The position numbers were made by a program, and so were the translations under genes. DNA of 64,000 nt. It comes from Novosphingobium sp. (lineage in GTDB: Bacteria > Pseudomonadota > Alphaproteobacteria > Sphingomonadales > Sphingomonadaceae). The DNA lies in the NCBI RefSeq assembly GCF_030696665.1, contig NZ_JAUYRV010000041.1:1-64000 (forward strand), read 5' to 3'. Positions 15,853 through 25,471 of the stretch are shown here, piece by piece (the stretch's first letter is position 1; each line of letters opens with the position of its first letter). Under the pieces are notes generated by a model, which searched no databases, was not told the origin of the DNA, and saw only the letters and a list, made by a program, of their open reading frames with translations.

Positions 15853-16794
15853 TCAGTGCTTGCCGCGCGCTTTGGCGACGACGTGGACAACCGACGCGAC
15901 GATGGCACCAAGCACCAGTCCGACGATCGCCGAGATCACGGCGTAAGTCAGCCAGCCCAACACACCACCCAGCGGCCCAGCGGCGGCTTCAACTGCATGT
16001 TGGGCGGCATGGGCCATTTCTGCCGGGCCATGTAGACCCAATTGTTCGCTGCCATGCAGGATGATTTGGCCGCCGACCCACAGCATCGCTAGCGTTCCAA
16101 CCGTGGCGAGAACTGTCAGCAATATCGGCATCGCCTTGAGCAACATCGCGCCCGTTGCGCGCGCCAACGAAGATTGCTTTTCGGCAAGATGAAGGCCGAT
16201 ATCGTCCATCTTGACGATAAATCCGACTGCGCCGTAAACCAGCACTGTGATGGCAATGCCTACAATGGCAAGAATGACGCCCTGCTGGAAAATGCTTTGC
16301 TCCGTCAGGTCAGAAAGGGTGATCGCCATGATCTCGGCTGACAGGATCAGATCGGTGCGCACCGCGCCCGAAACCCGCTGTTCTTCGAATGCCGCAAGGT
16401 CGGTCGGCTGATCCGCCAGCGTCTCGCCGTGCTTTTCCCCACCCAGCTTTTCCATCACCTTTTCCGCGCCCTCGAAGCACAGGAACAGGCCGCCCGCCAT
16501 CAGGATCGGCGTAATCGCAGCGGGCAGGAACGCACTGAGCAGGAGCGCAGCGGGCAAGAGAATCACCAGCTTGTTGAAAAAGCTGCCCCGGGCAATCCTC
16601 CAGATCACCGGCAATTCGCGATCAGGGGTGAAATCGGTGACGTAAGACGGCGTCACCGCCGCATCATCGATCACCACGCCTGCGGCCTTGGACCCGGCCT
16701 TGGCGGCAGCCGCGCTGACATCGTCCAGCGATGCAGCAGCGGCGCGGGCAATGATGGACACGTCGTCAAGCAGGGCGACAAGACCGGTAGGCAT
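15853..16794 (-). CDS. DUF808 family membrane protein
   Basis: Integral membrane protein of the DUF808 (YedI-like) family, function unknown. The 313-residue protein starts MPTGLVALLDDVSIIARAAA, the family N-terminus, continues with the SKAAGVVIDDAAVTPSYV segment and has several membrane helices, including LVILLPAALLLSAFLPA (about 92-108) and four later ones. A conserved soluble loop (LFLCFEGAEKVMEKL) lies between helices. The start at 16794 matches the family start; the longer frame adds 66 residues of unrelated sequence. It is divergent from the acyltransferase gene. Confidence 0.88.
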   Translation of the reverse strand: MPTGLVALLDDVSIIARAAAASLDDVSAAAAKAGSKAAGVVIDDAAVTPSYVTDFTPDRELPVIWRIARGSFFNKLVILLPAALLLSAFLPAAITPILMAGGLFLCFEGAEKVMEKLGGEKHGETLADQPTDLAAFEEQRVSGAVRTDLILSAEIMAITLSDLTEQSIFQQGVILAIVGIAITVLVYGAVGFIVKMDDIGLHLAEKQSSLARATGAMLLKAMPILLTVLATVGTLAMLWVGGQIILHGSEQLGLHGPAEMAHAAQHAVEAAAGPLGGVLGWLTYAVISAIVGLVLGAIVASVVHVVAKARGKH

Positions 16795-16943
16795 GGGGTG
16801 GGGAAATCCTTGAAGGTGTTCGCGTTCAGGCAGCCGATTTGCGGGAACCGACCGTGAAGCGCAAGCCTGCAGCGCTTTGCTTTCAAGATGGTTCCCGTCC
16901 TTCCAAGCTTCTATCGCCCGCAAAATTCCTCTAGGGGCCAAAA

Positions 16944-18101
16944 ATGGCCGCGCCTGCACCCCGCCTGCACCACCTCGACGCCGCGCGCGCACTGCTCTTG
17001 CTGCTTGGCCTGCCGTTCCACGTCGCCACCAAGGCTATCTTCGAGAGTGAGCCTGCGGCGGTGGACTTCCAGCAATCACTGCTGATCGGAGGTTGGGCCT
17101 CGCTCACCCATGTCTTCCGCATGTTCGCGTTCTTCATGCTCGCAGGGTATTTTGCGGGCATGATCCGCGAGCGCAAAGGCACGAAAGCGTGGCTTGTTGA
17201 TCGCACCCGGCGGCTCGGCCTGCCCTTCGTGGCCAGCCTGCTAACGCTTGGCGCGCTGCAGTTCCAATTGCAGGAAGCCGTGCTGCACAAGCCATCGCCG
17301 CATTTCCTTGGCCTGCCGCTGGCACTCGATCACTTGTGGTTCCTGGTCGTCCTGCTCGGCTTGTGCGCGGTCTATGCTGCCGTCCCTGCCACGCGCATCA
17401 CACCGGGTGAACACACGCGCCGCGCAATGTTGATGCAAGGACCGCAAAGCCTGATCCTGCTTGCGCTGCTCGCGCTGTGGGGTCTGGTCCGCTACGCAGC
17501 AGAGCTTGCCCCGCCGATCCCTGAAGCGCCTATCGAAACGCTGCTGTGGCAGCAGTTCCTGTTCCACGCCGCAGGCTTTGCGCTGGGTGTTTCCGCGTGG
17601 CACGCCCGCATCGGGGCGCAGGTATTTGCCCTGCGCAATCGCTGGATCATTCCAGCCATCGCAGTGCTGCTCATCCCCTATCTCCCGCTTGATCCGCTGC
17701 TCAGACCGGCGCTGGGCAAGGAAATCTACCCCGATCTCACCGGCGCGCTGACCTTGCGCATTATTGAATTGCCGCTGGCGTTTCTGATGTCGCTGGCAAT
17801 GTTTCGCGTATTGGCTTGGGCTGTGCGCAGACCAAGCCGGATCGTCACTTTCTTTGTCGACGGGGCGCTGGCAATATATCTGTTCCACCTTGTCTGGGCG
17901 ATGCTGTTGCTGCCACAGGCCCGCGCCCTGTCCCTGCCGCCCGAGGCGCAATGGTTCGTCGCTTCATGCGCGGTTCTGCTGCTGGCGATTGCAAGTTACC
18001 TCATCGTGCGCACAACCAACCTCACATCCGTGCTGTTCTGCGGCGCGCCAAAGCGGGCTGAACCTCAAGTTCCTCCTTGCTTTCCACGCCAGAATCGCTA
18101 A
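16944..18101 (+). CDS. Acyltransferase-3 family membrane protein
   Basis: Multi-pass membrane acyltransferase of the OafA/OpgC (MdoC) type, which adds succinyl or acetyl groups to glucans, polysaccharides or lipids. The 385-residue protein starts near [20 protein letters not shown], where the HLDAAR segment and following histidine match the family's first helix. It has about ten membrane segments (for example [34 protein letters not shown] and [13 protein letters not shown]). The FHLVW motif near the end resembles OpgC, so a periplasmic glucan modifier is the best guess. It ends 109 bases before rpsF, same strand. Confidence 0.82.
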   Translation: MAAPAPRLHHLDAARALLLLLGLPFHVATKAIFESEPAAVDFQQSLLIGGWASLTHVFRMFAFFMLAGYFAGMIRERKGTKAWLVDRTRRLGLPFVASLLTLGALQFQLQEAVLHKPSPHFLGLPLALDHLWFLVVLLGLCAVYAAVPATRITPGEHTRRAMLMQGPQSLILLALLALWGLVRYAAELAPPIPEAPIETLLWQQFLFHAAGFALGVSAWHARIGAQVFALRNRWIIPAIAVLLIPYLPLDPLLRPALGKEIYPDLTGALTLRIIELPLAFLMSLAMFRVLAWAVRRPSRIVTFFVDGALAIYLFHLVWAMLLLPQARALSLPPEAQWFVASCAVLLLAIASYLIVRTTNLTSVLFCGAPKRAEPQVPPCFPRQNR

Positions 18102-18210
18102 GCGCCGCCCCTTCACCGGCATTTGGCCAGTGGAAAAGAAGAAAGCCGGAGGGGCACCGCAATCCCGCGGACAGCCAGCGATCGGTTATATAGATAAGGA
18201 AGCACAAAGC

Positions 18211-18573
18211 ATGCCGCTTTACGAGCATGTCTTTCTGGCGCGCCAGGATCTGAGCCAGGCTCAGGTCGACGTTCTTGCCGCCACAGCCACCGAAATTGTT
18301 GAGAGCAACAAGGGCAAGGTCACCAAGACCGAGACCTGGGGCCTCCGTTCGCTGGCTTACAAGATCCAGAAGAACCGCAAGGCGCACTTCGTTCTGCTGA
18401 ACATCGATGCCACCGGCGACGTGATCGCCGAGCTTGAGCGTCAGACGCAGATCAACGAAGACGTCATCCGCTACATGACTGTTCGTGTTGACGAACACGA
18501 AGGTGGTCCGTCGGTGATGATGCGCAAGAACGACCGCGAGCGTAGCCGCCGTCGCGAACGCGAAGGGGAATAA
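18211..18573 (+). CDS. rpsF: 30S ribosomal protein S6
   Basis: Small-subunit protein that binds 16S rRNA as a pair with S18. The 120-residue protein begins [15 protein letters not shown], contains [20 protein letters not shown] (the conserved core loop) and ends with a basic and acidic tail. The ATG at 18211 is the family start and has AAGGAAG upstream; the longer open frame reads through unrelated sequence. It heads the rpsF-rpsR-rplI operon; three bases separate it from rpsR. The 108-base leader may hold an S6:S18 autoregulatory element. Confidence 0.97.
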   Translation: MPLYEHVFLARQDLSQAQVDVLAATATEIVESNKGKVTKTETWGLRSLAYKIQKNRKAHFVLLNIDATGDVIAELERQTQINEDVIRYMTVRVDEHEGGPSVMMRKNDRERSRRREREGE

Positions 18574-18576
18574 GAG

Positions 18577-18801
18577 ATGGCTCGTCCGTTTTTCCGCCGC
18601 CGCAAGAGCTGCCCGTTCTCGGGCAAGAACGCTCCGAAGATCGACTACAAGGACGTGCGTCTGCTGCAGGGCTTCATGTCCGAGCGTGGCAAGATCGTTC
18701 CCAGCCGCATCACGGCCGTTTCGGCCAAGAAGCAGCGTGAGCTGAGCCAGGCGATCAAGCGCGCCCGGCACATCGGCCTCCTGCCCTACATCGTCAAGTA
18801 A
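18577..18801 (+). CDS. rpsR: 30S ribosomal protein S18
   Basis: Small basic ribosomal protein, 74 residues, that forms the platform of the 30S subunit with S6. Features are [20 protein letters not shown], then [20 protein letters not shown] and the ending [13 protein letters not shown], all diagnostic. The single cysteine does not form a zinc ribbon, so there is no sign of a zinc-dependent form. It lies three bases after rpsF and 12 before rplI. Confidence 0.98.
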   Translation: MARPFFRRRKSCPFSGKNAPKIDYKDVRLLQGFMSERGKIVPSRITAVSAKKQRELSQAIKRARHIGLLPYIVK

Positions 18802-18813
18802 GGAGCGCCAGAC

Positions 18814-19416
18814 ATGCAGATCATCCTGCTCGAGCGCATCGAGAAGCTGGGCGCCATCGGCGACGAAGTGACCGTCAAGGACGGTTATGCCCGCAACTTC
18901 CTGCTGCCCAACAAGAAGGCGCTTCGCGCCAACGACGCAACCCGCAAGGTTTTCGAAGCCAACCGTGCCCGCATCGAGGCCGACAACGCAGCACGTCGTG
19001 AAGACGCGACTGCAGAGTCGAGCAACGTTGAAGGCAAGGAAGTCGTGCTCATCCGCGCTTCGTCCAACTCCGGCCAGCTTTACGGTTCGGTTTCGGTCCG
19101 CGACATCTCCGATGCGCTGGCTGAACAGGGTGCCAAGGTGAACAAGTCGATGGTCGTGCTGGAACGCCCGATCAAGACGCTTGGCGTTTACAGCGTCAAG
19201 GTTTCGCTGCACCCCGAAGTCACGGTTCAGGTCCGCGTGAACGTAGCCCGTTCGCCCGACGAAGCCGAACTTCAGTCGAAGGGCGTCAACGTCATCGACG
19301 CGATGTTCGACACCGAAGTCGGCGGCTTCACCGAAGCTTACGATCCGAACGCAGAGCCGGGCGAAATCTCGTCCGACATGCTGGACGGTGGCGAAGAGGC
19401 TGAAGCGGAAGCCTGA
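18814..19416 (+). CDS. rplI: 50S ribosomal protein L9
   Basis: Large-subunit protein with an N-terminal globular domain (MQIILLERIEKLGAIGDEV, VKDGYARNFLLPNKKA), a long central helix and a C-terminal domain (LYGSVSVRDISDAL). At 200 residues it is longer than the roughly 150 of the E. coli protein. The extra part is an acidic tail ending in GGEEAEAEA, as seen in other sphingomonads. It is the last gene of the rpsF operon and is followed at once by a strong terminator. Confidence 0.97.
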   Translation: MQIILLERIEKLGAIGDEVTVKDGYARNFLLPNKKALRANDATRKVFEANRARIEADNAARREDATAESSNVEGKEVVLIRASSNSGQLYGSVSVRDISDALAEQGAKVNKSMVVLERPIKTLGVYSVKVSLHPEVTVQVRVNVARSPDEAELQSKGVNVIDAMFDTEVGGFTEAYDPNAEPGEISSDMLDGGEEAEAEA

Positions 19417-19445
19417 GGCTTTCCTTCACTTCACGCAAAAGATCA

Positions 19446-19476
19446 AAGGGGTGTCCTTCGCGGGACGCCCCTTTTT
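19446..19476 (+). terminator. Intrinsic terminator after rplI
   Basis: AAAGGGGTGTCC and GGGACGCCCCTTT form a long GC-rich stem around a TTCGC loop, followed by TTTTT. It ends the rpsF-rpsR-rplI transcript. Confidence 0.9.
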
Positions 19477-19483
19477 CTATGCC

Positions 19484-20479
19484 TTACTTCACCGGTTCGA
19501 GCCGCAGGAACCGCGCCGCATTGTTGTACAGGATGTCGCGCTTCTGATCCTGGCTCAGGTAATCGGCGTTCTGGATCAGCCCGATCGAATAGGCCATCAG
19601 CCCCGGCCAAGCGAGTTGGTCGGTCCCGTACATCACGCGGTCGCCGAACCCTGCATCGACCATCCGCTCGATATAGCGGTTCACTTCCTTGCGCGGGTAA
19701 CTCCAGATCAGTCCTGCAATATCCACATAGACGTGGCTGTTGGCCTGCAGCAGCGTCAGCATGTTGTCGATCATCGGATAGCCGGCGTGCATCACCTGCA
19801 CGCGCAGCTTGGGATGGCGCGCCAGCAGTTCTTCCAGCAACAACGGATCACCCATAGACCCGCGGAATGTCGGCATTGCCACGTTGGCGCGGCCTGAACC
19901 GCCGGTACCCATGTGGATCGCCACCGGAATATCCAGCTTTTCGGCCAGTGCAAAGTATTGGTCTACGCGCATGTCTGATGGCGAAATGCCTTCATATTGC
20001 AGGCCGATCTCGCCCATGACCTTGAAACCGTCCTGCCCAAAGGCAACTTCCATCATCTTCAGCGCCTTGGCCGCATCGCCTCCTGCCACACGGCCAAACG
20101 CGGTGCCGGGAATGACGCGCGCGGGCGCTGCAGCCTGCCACTTCTTCACCGCGTCCGGCTCGCCAAACACCACGCCCCGCACGTTAAGCCGCTCCATCTC
20201 GGCCAGCACCATCTTCATGTACTGCCCCTTCGGCGCGGGATAGAGCTTGGGCGAACACTCCTCGATAGACCACCCGAACGGCGCTTCCGGACCATTCTTG
20301 GGGTCGGACGCTTCGAACCGCGCCTGATTGGGGCATACCGGCGTCGCCCAAGGTGCATCATCCATCGCATGCATGTGAACATCGATGATCGGGGCAGTTT
20401 CAGCCGAAGTATTCTGTGCCAAGGCGCTCCCCGCCCAGACAAGAGCAGCACCGGCAAGCAAAGCAGACATCGTGCGCAT
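19484..20479 (-). CDS. Secreted amidohydrolase family protein
   Basis: TIM-barrel amidohydrolase (amidohydrolase-2 type), 331 residues, with a signal peptide (MRTMSALLAGAALVWAGSALA). Metal-site clues are PIIDVHMHAMDD at the start of the barrel, PVAIHMGTGG near 185, VMHAGYP near 229, and VMYGTDQLAWPG near 290, where the aspartate is the last metal ligand. Related enzymes hydrolyse or decarboxylate ring compounds and lactones; the substrate cannot be told from sequence. Convergent with rplI and divergent from the AMP nucleosidase gene. Confidence 0.85.
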   Translation of the reverse strand: MRTMSALLAGAALVWAGSALAQNTSAETAPIIDVHMHAMDDAPWATPVCPNQARFEASDPKNGPEAPFGWSIEECSPKLYPAPKGQYMKMVLAEMERLNVRGVVFGEPDAVKKWQAAAPARVIPGTAFGRVAGGDAAKALKMMEVAFGQDGFKVMGEIGLQYEGISPSDMRVDQYFALAEKLDIPVAIHMGTGGSGRANVAMPTFRGSMGDPLLLEELLARHPKLRVQVMHAGYPMIDNMLTLLQANSHVYVDIAGLIWSYPRKEVNRYIERMVDAGFGDRVMYGTDQLAWPGLMAYSIGLIQNADYLSQDQKRDILYNNAARFLRLEPVK

Positions 20480-20629
20480 CGTTCAGGCTCCATCCGTTAT
20501 AAGTTTTGACAACGTTATCATATGAATGCGCGCCACTGGCAAGTCGGTTGCATCTTTGTTGGCCAGACATTGCCGATTGGCACCGCCAATGTCTTTGCAC
20601 AGCAAGGAAGGCGCGCTACACCTGCCGGG

Positions 20630-22066
20630 ATGGCTACAACTGAAACGATCCTCGCCGAGCTTACCCGTCTCTATGACAGCGCCGTTGCCCAACTTCGCGA
20701 AGACATAGCGACTTACGCAAACACAGGCACTGCGCCCTCAATCAACAAGCGGCATGATGGTAGTTACTGCTACCCTGAACTGCGTATCCGGCTTGAGGAC
20801 GAACCCCGCAACGAGACCATTGGCCGCGCATTCGGCCGCCTTACCCAGCGCGGTGATTATGCTTGCACCGTCACCCGGCCCAATCTCTTCGCAGACTATC
20901 TTGCCGAGCAGATCGAACTCATCACAAGTTCCTACAATGTGCGCGTAGAGGTTGGCCGGTCCCGGCAGGAAATACCGTTCCCCTATGTGCTGGACGGAGC
21001 CTATGGCGCGCAGATCGGCAGAGTCAGCCCGCAGGAACTGGCCAAACACTTCCCCGCCACGGACCTTGCCCACATCGGCGACGAGATTGCCGACGGCGAA
21101 TACAATGTCGGCGACGGCCCCTTGCCGCTCTCGCTGTTCGATGGGCTGCGCACCGATTTCAGTCTCGCTCGCCTTGCGCACTACACCGGCACGCGGATCG
21201 AGGATTTCCAGCGTTACATCCTGTTCACCAACTATCACCGCTATGTTGACGAATTCGTCGATTGGGCAGGCCTGCAGATTGATGGCGAGAACTACATCGC
21301 GTTGACCGGCGCGGGTGGCCTGTCGCTTGATGCCCGCACTGACAACGCCCGCGCACGGCTTTCGGACACGGCATGGCGGCGGCACCAGATGCCGGCCTAT
21401 CACCTCGTTGCGCCGGACAAATCCGGCATCACGCTCGTCAACATCGGCGTCGGCCCATCGAACGCCAAAACCATCTGCGATCACCTTGCGGTGCTGCGTC
21501 CCGAAGCATGGCTGATGATTGGCCATTGCGGGGGCCTGCGCCCGACGCAAAAGATCGGCGACTATGTGCTGGCCCACGCCTATTTGCGCGATGATCACGT
21601 GCTTGACCCGGTCCTCCCGCCCGAAATCCCGATCCCTGCCATTGCAGAAGTGCAGGTTGCGTTGCAGCAGGCGGCTGAAATGGTCTCGGGCGCGGGCGGG
21701 ATCGATCTGAAAAAGCGGATGCGCACCGGCACCATCGTCACCACCGATGATCGTAATTGGGAACTGCGCTATTCGCACTCCGCGCGCCGCCTGTCGCTCT
21801 CGCGCGCAGTCGGCATCGATATGGAAAGCGCCACCATCGCCGCGCAGGGCTATCGCTTCCGCGTCCCCTACGGCACCCTGCTCTGCGTCTCGGACAAGCC
21901 GCTGCATGGCGAGATCAAACTGCCGGGGCAGGCCAACCGCTTTTACGAGGAAGCCATCGCCGCCCACCTCGCCATCGGCACAACCGCCTGCGCCTTGCTT
22001 CGCAAGGAAGGCGCCCGGCTTCACAGCCGCAAACTTCGGGCGTTTAACGAGCCGCCGTTCCGCTGA
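20630..22066 (+). CDS. amn: AMP nucleosidase
   Basis: Cleaves AMP to adenine and ribose-5-phosphate in purine salvage. The 478-residue protein has the N-terminal AMP nucleosidase domain (YPELRIRLEDEP; RGDYACTVTRP) and a C-terminal purine-phosphorylase-like domain with LVNIGVGPSNAKTICDHLA, MIGHCGGLRP and the catalytic region VGIDMESATIAAQGYRFRVP followed by CVSDKPLHGE. Length matches the family. I chose the ATG at 20630 because similarity begins there (MATTETILAELTRLYDSAV); an ATG at 20522 would add 36 residues and cannot be fully excluded. A long hairpin follows the stop. Confidence 0.92.
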   Translation: MATTETILAELTRLYDSAVAQLREDIATYANTGTAPSINKRHDGSYCYPELRIRLEDEPRNETIGRAFGRLTQRGDYACTVTRPNLFADYLAEQIELITSSYNVRVEVGRSRQEIPFPYVLDGAYGAQIGRVSPQELAKHFPATDLAHIGDEIADGEYNVGDGPLPLSLFDGLRTDFSLARLAHYTGTRIEDFQRYILFTNYHRYVDEFVDWAGLQIDGENYIALTGAGGLSLDARTDNARARLSDTAWRRHQMPAYHLVAPDKSGITLVNIGVGPSNAKTICDHLAVLRPEAWLMIGHCGGLRPTQKIGDYVLAHAYLRDDHVLDPVLPPEIPIPAIAEVQVALQQAAEMVSGAGGIDLKKRMRTGTIVTTDDRNWELRYSHSARRLSLSRAVGIDMESATIAAQGYRFRVPYGTLLCVSDKPLHGEIKLPGQANRFYEEAIAAHLAIGTTACALLRKEGARLHSRKLRAFNEPPFR

Positions 22067-22086
22067 TCCGTACCGCACAAAGAAAA

Positions 22087-22123
22087 GGCAATCCGAAGCA
22101 GCTAGCCCTGCTTGCGGATTGCC
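22087..22123 (+). terminator. Hairpin after amn
   Basis: GGCAATCCG (22087-22095) pairs with CGGATTGCC (22115-22123), and inside it AAGCAG pairs with CTGCTT. There is no T-run, so termination may be inefficient or factor-assisted. Confidence 0.55.
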
Positions 22124-22183
22124 GAGGTAGCGTCCCGACGCTCCGGGGTGGCCGGAGCGGGGCACCGTGAATGAAATCCGGCG

Positions 22184-22672
22184 TTATTTGAAAACTTCGG
22201 TGCCCAGCGTGTCCATCGCACTGCGGAACATATCGACCGAGTTGGAAAACACCTCGAAGTCGATGCCCTTGCCGGTCACCACGTCCCAGGTCATCATCAC
22301 CGCATCGTCCTTGCCCAGTGAAACCGAGGCAAAGCGGGTGTTGCGGTTGAAGCGCACAGCATCTTCGGCGGTGAATTTCTTCTCAGCGGTGAAATTGGCC
22401 ACGAACTGCAACGACTGGCACCCGTCATGCGTCTTGGCGTTGCATTCGTAGAAGAGCAGCGCGGCCTGCCAACCGCCGATGTCGGCATTGATCAGCGGAT
22501 CACCGTTCGCGTCCGTCGCCAGTTCCGCTGTGTAGCCAAGGTTCGTCAGCGCTTCGGCTACACCATCGGGCTTGATCGCCGATACCTTGCCTGCTGCCTC
22601 TGTTGTCGCGCTCGCCGTCGAAGGGACCAGAACCCCCAAGGCCAATGCCGCAAGCATGCCTTTTACCATCAT
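22184..22672 (-). CDS. Secreted YbjN-domain protein
   Basis: A 162-residue protein with a signal peptide (cleavage near residue 22, after STASA) and a YbjN-type domain, a fold shared with type III secretion chaperones. Visible features are GVAEALTNLGYTAELATDANGDP, then LLFYECNAKTHDGCQSLQF with two cysteines, and a C-terminal TWDVVTGKGIDFEVFSNSVD. The domain is widespread in sphingomonads with no proven role. It lies alone between amn and the M2 peptidase gene. Confidence 0.78.
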   Translation of the reverse strand: MMVKGMLAALALGVLVPSTASATTEAAGKVSAIKPDGVAEALTNLGYTAELATDANGDPLINADIGGWQAALLFYECNAKTHDGCQSLQFVANFTAEKKFTAEDAVRFNRNTRFASVSLGKDDAVMMTWDVVTGKGIDFEVFSNSVDMFRSAMDTLGTEVFK

Positions 22673-22797
22673 CGCATCTTCAATCCCGATAGGACTCTTG
22701 CCGGTCCGTTCGTTGTGTCATCAAGCTGCCACTAACGAAGCGATCCGGCAAGAGGGCCTGAACGGGAAATGCAAAAAGGGTGCTTCAGTCGCAGCCC

Positions 22798-24609
22798 CTA
22801 CCAACCACAGGATTGGCCTTTGGTCTGGCTCGCCAGCCACTTCGTCAGCGGCGCGAAATAGCGGATCATTGCCTTTCCGCTCATCTCGCGGCTGCCGGTG
22901 AAGGCTTCCAGCGCGTCAGGCCAAGGCTTGGACGCGCCCATCTCGAGCATCGCGTTCAGCTTCGCACCGACCTCCTTGTTGCCATAGAAGCTGCAGCGGT
23001 GAAGCGGCCCCTTCCAGCCAGCCTGCTTGCACGCTGCCTCATACAACTGGAACTGCAGCACCCGGGCAAGGAAGTAGCGCGTGTAAGGCACGTTGGCGGG
23101 CACATGATACTTCGCGCCTGCATCGAAGCCATCCGCAGGCCGTGCCGCGGGCGGAACAATGCCCTGATACTTCAGCCGCATCGCATCCCAGCCCTTCTGG
23201 TAATCGGCAGGTGCAATCTTGCCGCTGAACACATCCCAGCGATAGCGGTCGATCAGCAGGCCGAAGGGCAAGAACGCAATCTTGTCCATCGCCTGGCGCA
23301 ACAGCAGTCCGGTGTCCTTGGATTCCGCAGGCACCTTCGCACGATCGAGCAATCCGATCTGCACAAGGTATTCGGGCGTGATCGAGAGCGCCACGAAATC
23401 GCCGATTGCCTCATGGAATCCGTCGTTCGCGCCGTTCAGATAGAGCGCGTCCTGCTTGTTATAGGCGCGCTGATAATAGTTGTGACCCAGTTCGTGGTGG
23501 ATCGTGACGAAATCGTCGCCGTTCACCTTGATGCACATTTTGATGCGCAGATCGTCCACGTTGTCCACATTCCACGCAGAGGCATGGCACACCACGTCGC
23601 GGTCGCGCGGCTTCACAAACTGCGACCGCTCCCAGAAGGTCTGCGGCAGCGGAGCCATGCCGAGCGAGGAATAGAACCCTTCACCCGCCTTCACCATCTT
23701 GATCGCGTCATAACCCTTTGCGGTCAGCAACTCGCCCACGTCATAGCCGATGTCGCCCGCCCCTTCCGGTGCCACGACGCCATAGATATTGCCCCATTCC
23801 TGCGCCCACATATTGCCCAGCAGATCGGCGCGGATCGGGCCGCTCTTGGACTGCACCCCATCGCCGTACTTCTCGTTCAGCTTCATGCGCGTGAAGCAGT
23901 GCAGCTGGTTGTAAAGCGGCTTGACCTCGTTCCAGATTTTCTCGGTCAGCGCAGCAAATTCTTCCGGCGGCATGTCATAGTTTGACCGCCACAGCGCACC
24001 CATATCGGCAAAGCCCAGTTCCTGCGCCCCGGCGTTACCAATTCCGATCATCTGCTGGTAATCGGCCTTCATCGGCGCGCCAACATTGTCATGCCAGCTC
24101 AGCCACATCTCCTTCAGCTCATCAGGGTTGCGATTGGTGCCCATCGCTTCTTCGATGTCGCTGCCGTTGATAGGCTGGCCTTTCAGCTTGCCCATGCCCT
24201 TGCCGTACACGCCCTCAAGCTTGGCCTGAAGCGCAGCGAATTCCTGCGTCGCTCCCGGCGTGCTCGGTGCGGGTCCGGTAATCTGCGTGCGCATCATCAC
24301 CAGCTTGCGCGCGACATCGGGGGCAAGCCCTGCCACTTTGGCATATTCCGCCGCCTGCTTGGCTTGGGCGACTTGCATGGCGGTGTTTTCACCGTTGGCA
24401 ATGGCCACCAGCGCTGCGCTGTCATCGATGATGTACGTGGCATAAATCCAGTTGGCGCGCGATGTCTCCACCGACTTGGCCAGCACCTCCGCTTCGGCCT
24501 GCTTCACCCAGTCAGCCACGGCGGAAGCATTGGCGGGCGCGCTTTGCGCCAATGCAGGAGTGGCGAGCGTCGCGGCGGCAAGCGCCAGACTAGATACGAG
24601 CGATTTCAT
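22798..24609 (-). CDS. Secreted M2 family peptidyl-dipeptidase (ACE-like)
   Basis: Zinc metallopeptidase of family M2, homologous to angiotensin-converting enzyme, which removes dipeptides from peptide C-termini. The 603-residue protein has a signal peptide (MKSLVSSLALAAATLATPALA), the zinc motif IHHELGHNYYQ near residue 371, and downstream NDGFHEAIGD, whose glutamate is the third ligand. The tail MIRYFAPLTKWLASQ is also typical. It probably acts in the periplasm. It has no operon partner, but the window also encodes a secreted S9 peptidase, suggesting peptide scavenging. Confidence 0.93.
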   Translation of the reverse strand: MKSLVSSLALAAATLATPALAQSAPANASAVADWVKQAEAEVLAKSVETSRANWIYATYIIDDSAALVAIANGENTAMQVAQAKQAAEYAKVAGLAPDVARKLVMMRTQITGPAPSTPGATQEFAALQAKLEGVYGKGMGKLKGQPINGSDIEEAMGTNRNPDELKEMWLSWHDNVGAPMKADYQQMIGIGNAGAQELGFADMGALWRSNYDMPPEEFAALTEKIWNEVKPLYNQLHCFTRMKLNEKYGDGVQSKSGPIRADLLGNMWAQEWGNIYGVVAPEGAGDIGYDVGELLTAKGYDAIKMVKAGEGFYSSLGMAPLPQTFWERSQFVKPRDRDVVCHASAWNVDNVDDLRIKMCIKVNGDDFVTIHHELGHNYYQRAYNKQDALYLNGANDGFHEAIGDFVALSITPEYLVQIGLLDRAKVPAESKDTGLLLRQAMDKIAFLPFGLLIDRYRWDVFSGKIAPADYQKGWDAMRLKYQGIVPPAARPADGFDAGAKYHVPANVPYTRYFLARVLQFQLYEAACKQAGWKGPLHRCSFYGNKEVGAKLNAMLEMGASKPWPDALEAFTGSREMSGKAMIRYFAPLTKWLASQTKGQSCGW

Positions 24610-24718
24610 GATCTCAGGATCTCCCGGAAAGACAGTGCCCGTCCTGCAAAGCGCAGGTGCAAAAGGCTTGCCTTCTGGTTACCGGTGAAACCGCCCGGGT
24701 CAACCCGCCCAAAGCAAT

Positions 24719-25471
24719 TTAGGCAGTCAGGAACTTCACCAGTTCGTCCCCAAGTTGCGGCATTGTCACACTGCTCATGTGCGTGCCGGGGATCAGCGCC
24801 AGCGTGGCATCGGGCAGCGCCTCGGCCAGTTGCTCCGCCGATCCGTTGTCATTGTCCTGATCGCCACACAGCACCAGCGTCGGCACCGTGATCGCTGCCA
24901 GTTCCGCAGGATCGGTGTCCGCCATCGTGCCCAGCAACAGGCGCGCCGCCTCGCGGTCCGTGCCCATCGTCTTCAGGAACTGCTGTGCGAAATAGGCCGG
25001 ATCGTCACGCTTGATTGTGCCGAAGCGGTCGATCACGTCGAGGAAGAAATCCTGCCTCCGCGCCCAGCCCGCCAGCCCCTGCAAACCCATGCCTGAAAGC
25101 ACCAGCCTGCGGGGCCGCAGCCCCGCAATCACCGCGCGCGCCGATGTGCGCGATCCCAGCGAGAACCCAACAAGGTCGAAGTCCACCAGCTCAAGATGCG
25201 CCACCAGCGCTTCCAGATCACGCACCAGCACGTCTTGGCGGTAGGCCGCGGCATCATGCGGCGCAGCACTTTGTCCATGCACGCGCAGATCTGGCATCAG
25301 GCATTCAAAGCCCGCCGCCGCCAGCTTTGCCGCCGTGCCGAACTTGATCCAGTTGACCTCCGCCGAGGAGAACAGTCCATGCAGCAGCAGCGCCGGTCGC
25401 CCCGCACCCATGCGATGCAGCGCCAGTTGCGTCCCGCCAAAGCCTTCGAAGAATTCCGTCGTCACGCTCAT
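24719..25471 (-). CDS. Alpha/beta hydrolase
   Basis: Soluble alpha/beta-hydrolase-fold protein of 250 residues. It has the oxyanion motif LLLHGLFSSAEVNW near 30, the nucleophile elbow GFSLGSR near 103, the acid CGDQDND near 204, and the catalytic His in IPGTHMSSV near 229, so the triad is complete. Such proteins are esterases, lactonases or C-C hydrolases; the substrate is unknown. Its first codon overlaps the last bases of the upstream TauE/SafE gene by four bases, so the two are co-translated. Confidence 0.87.
   Translation of the reverse strand: MSVTTEFFEGFGGTQLALHRMGAGRPALLLHGLFSSAEVNWIKFGTAAKLAAAGFECLMPDLRVHGQSAAPHDAAAYRQDVLVRDLEALVAHLELVDFDLVGFSLGSRTSARAVIAGLRPRRLVLSGMGLQGLAGWARRQDFFLDVIDRFGTIKRDDPAYFAQQFLKTMGTDREAARLLLGTMADTDPAELAAITVPTLVLCGDQDNDNGSAEQLAEALPDATLALIPGTHMSSVTMPQLGDELVKFLTA

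Noticed and set aside
20738..22165. 475-codon minus-strand frame
   Set aside because: Antisense to the AMP nucleosidase gene, without ribosome site or domain.
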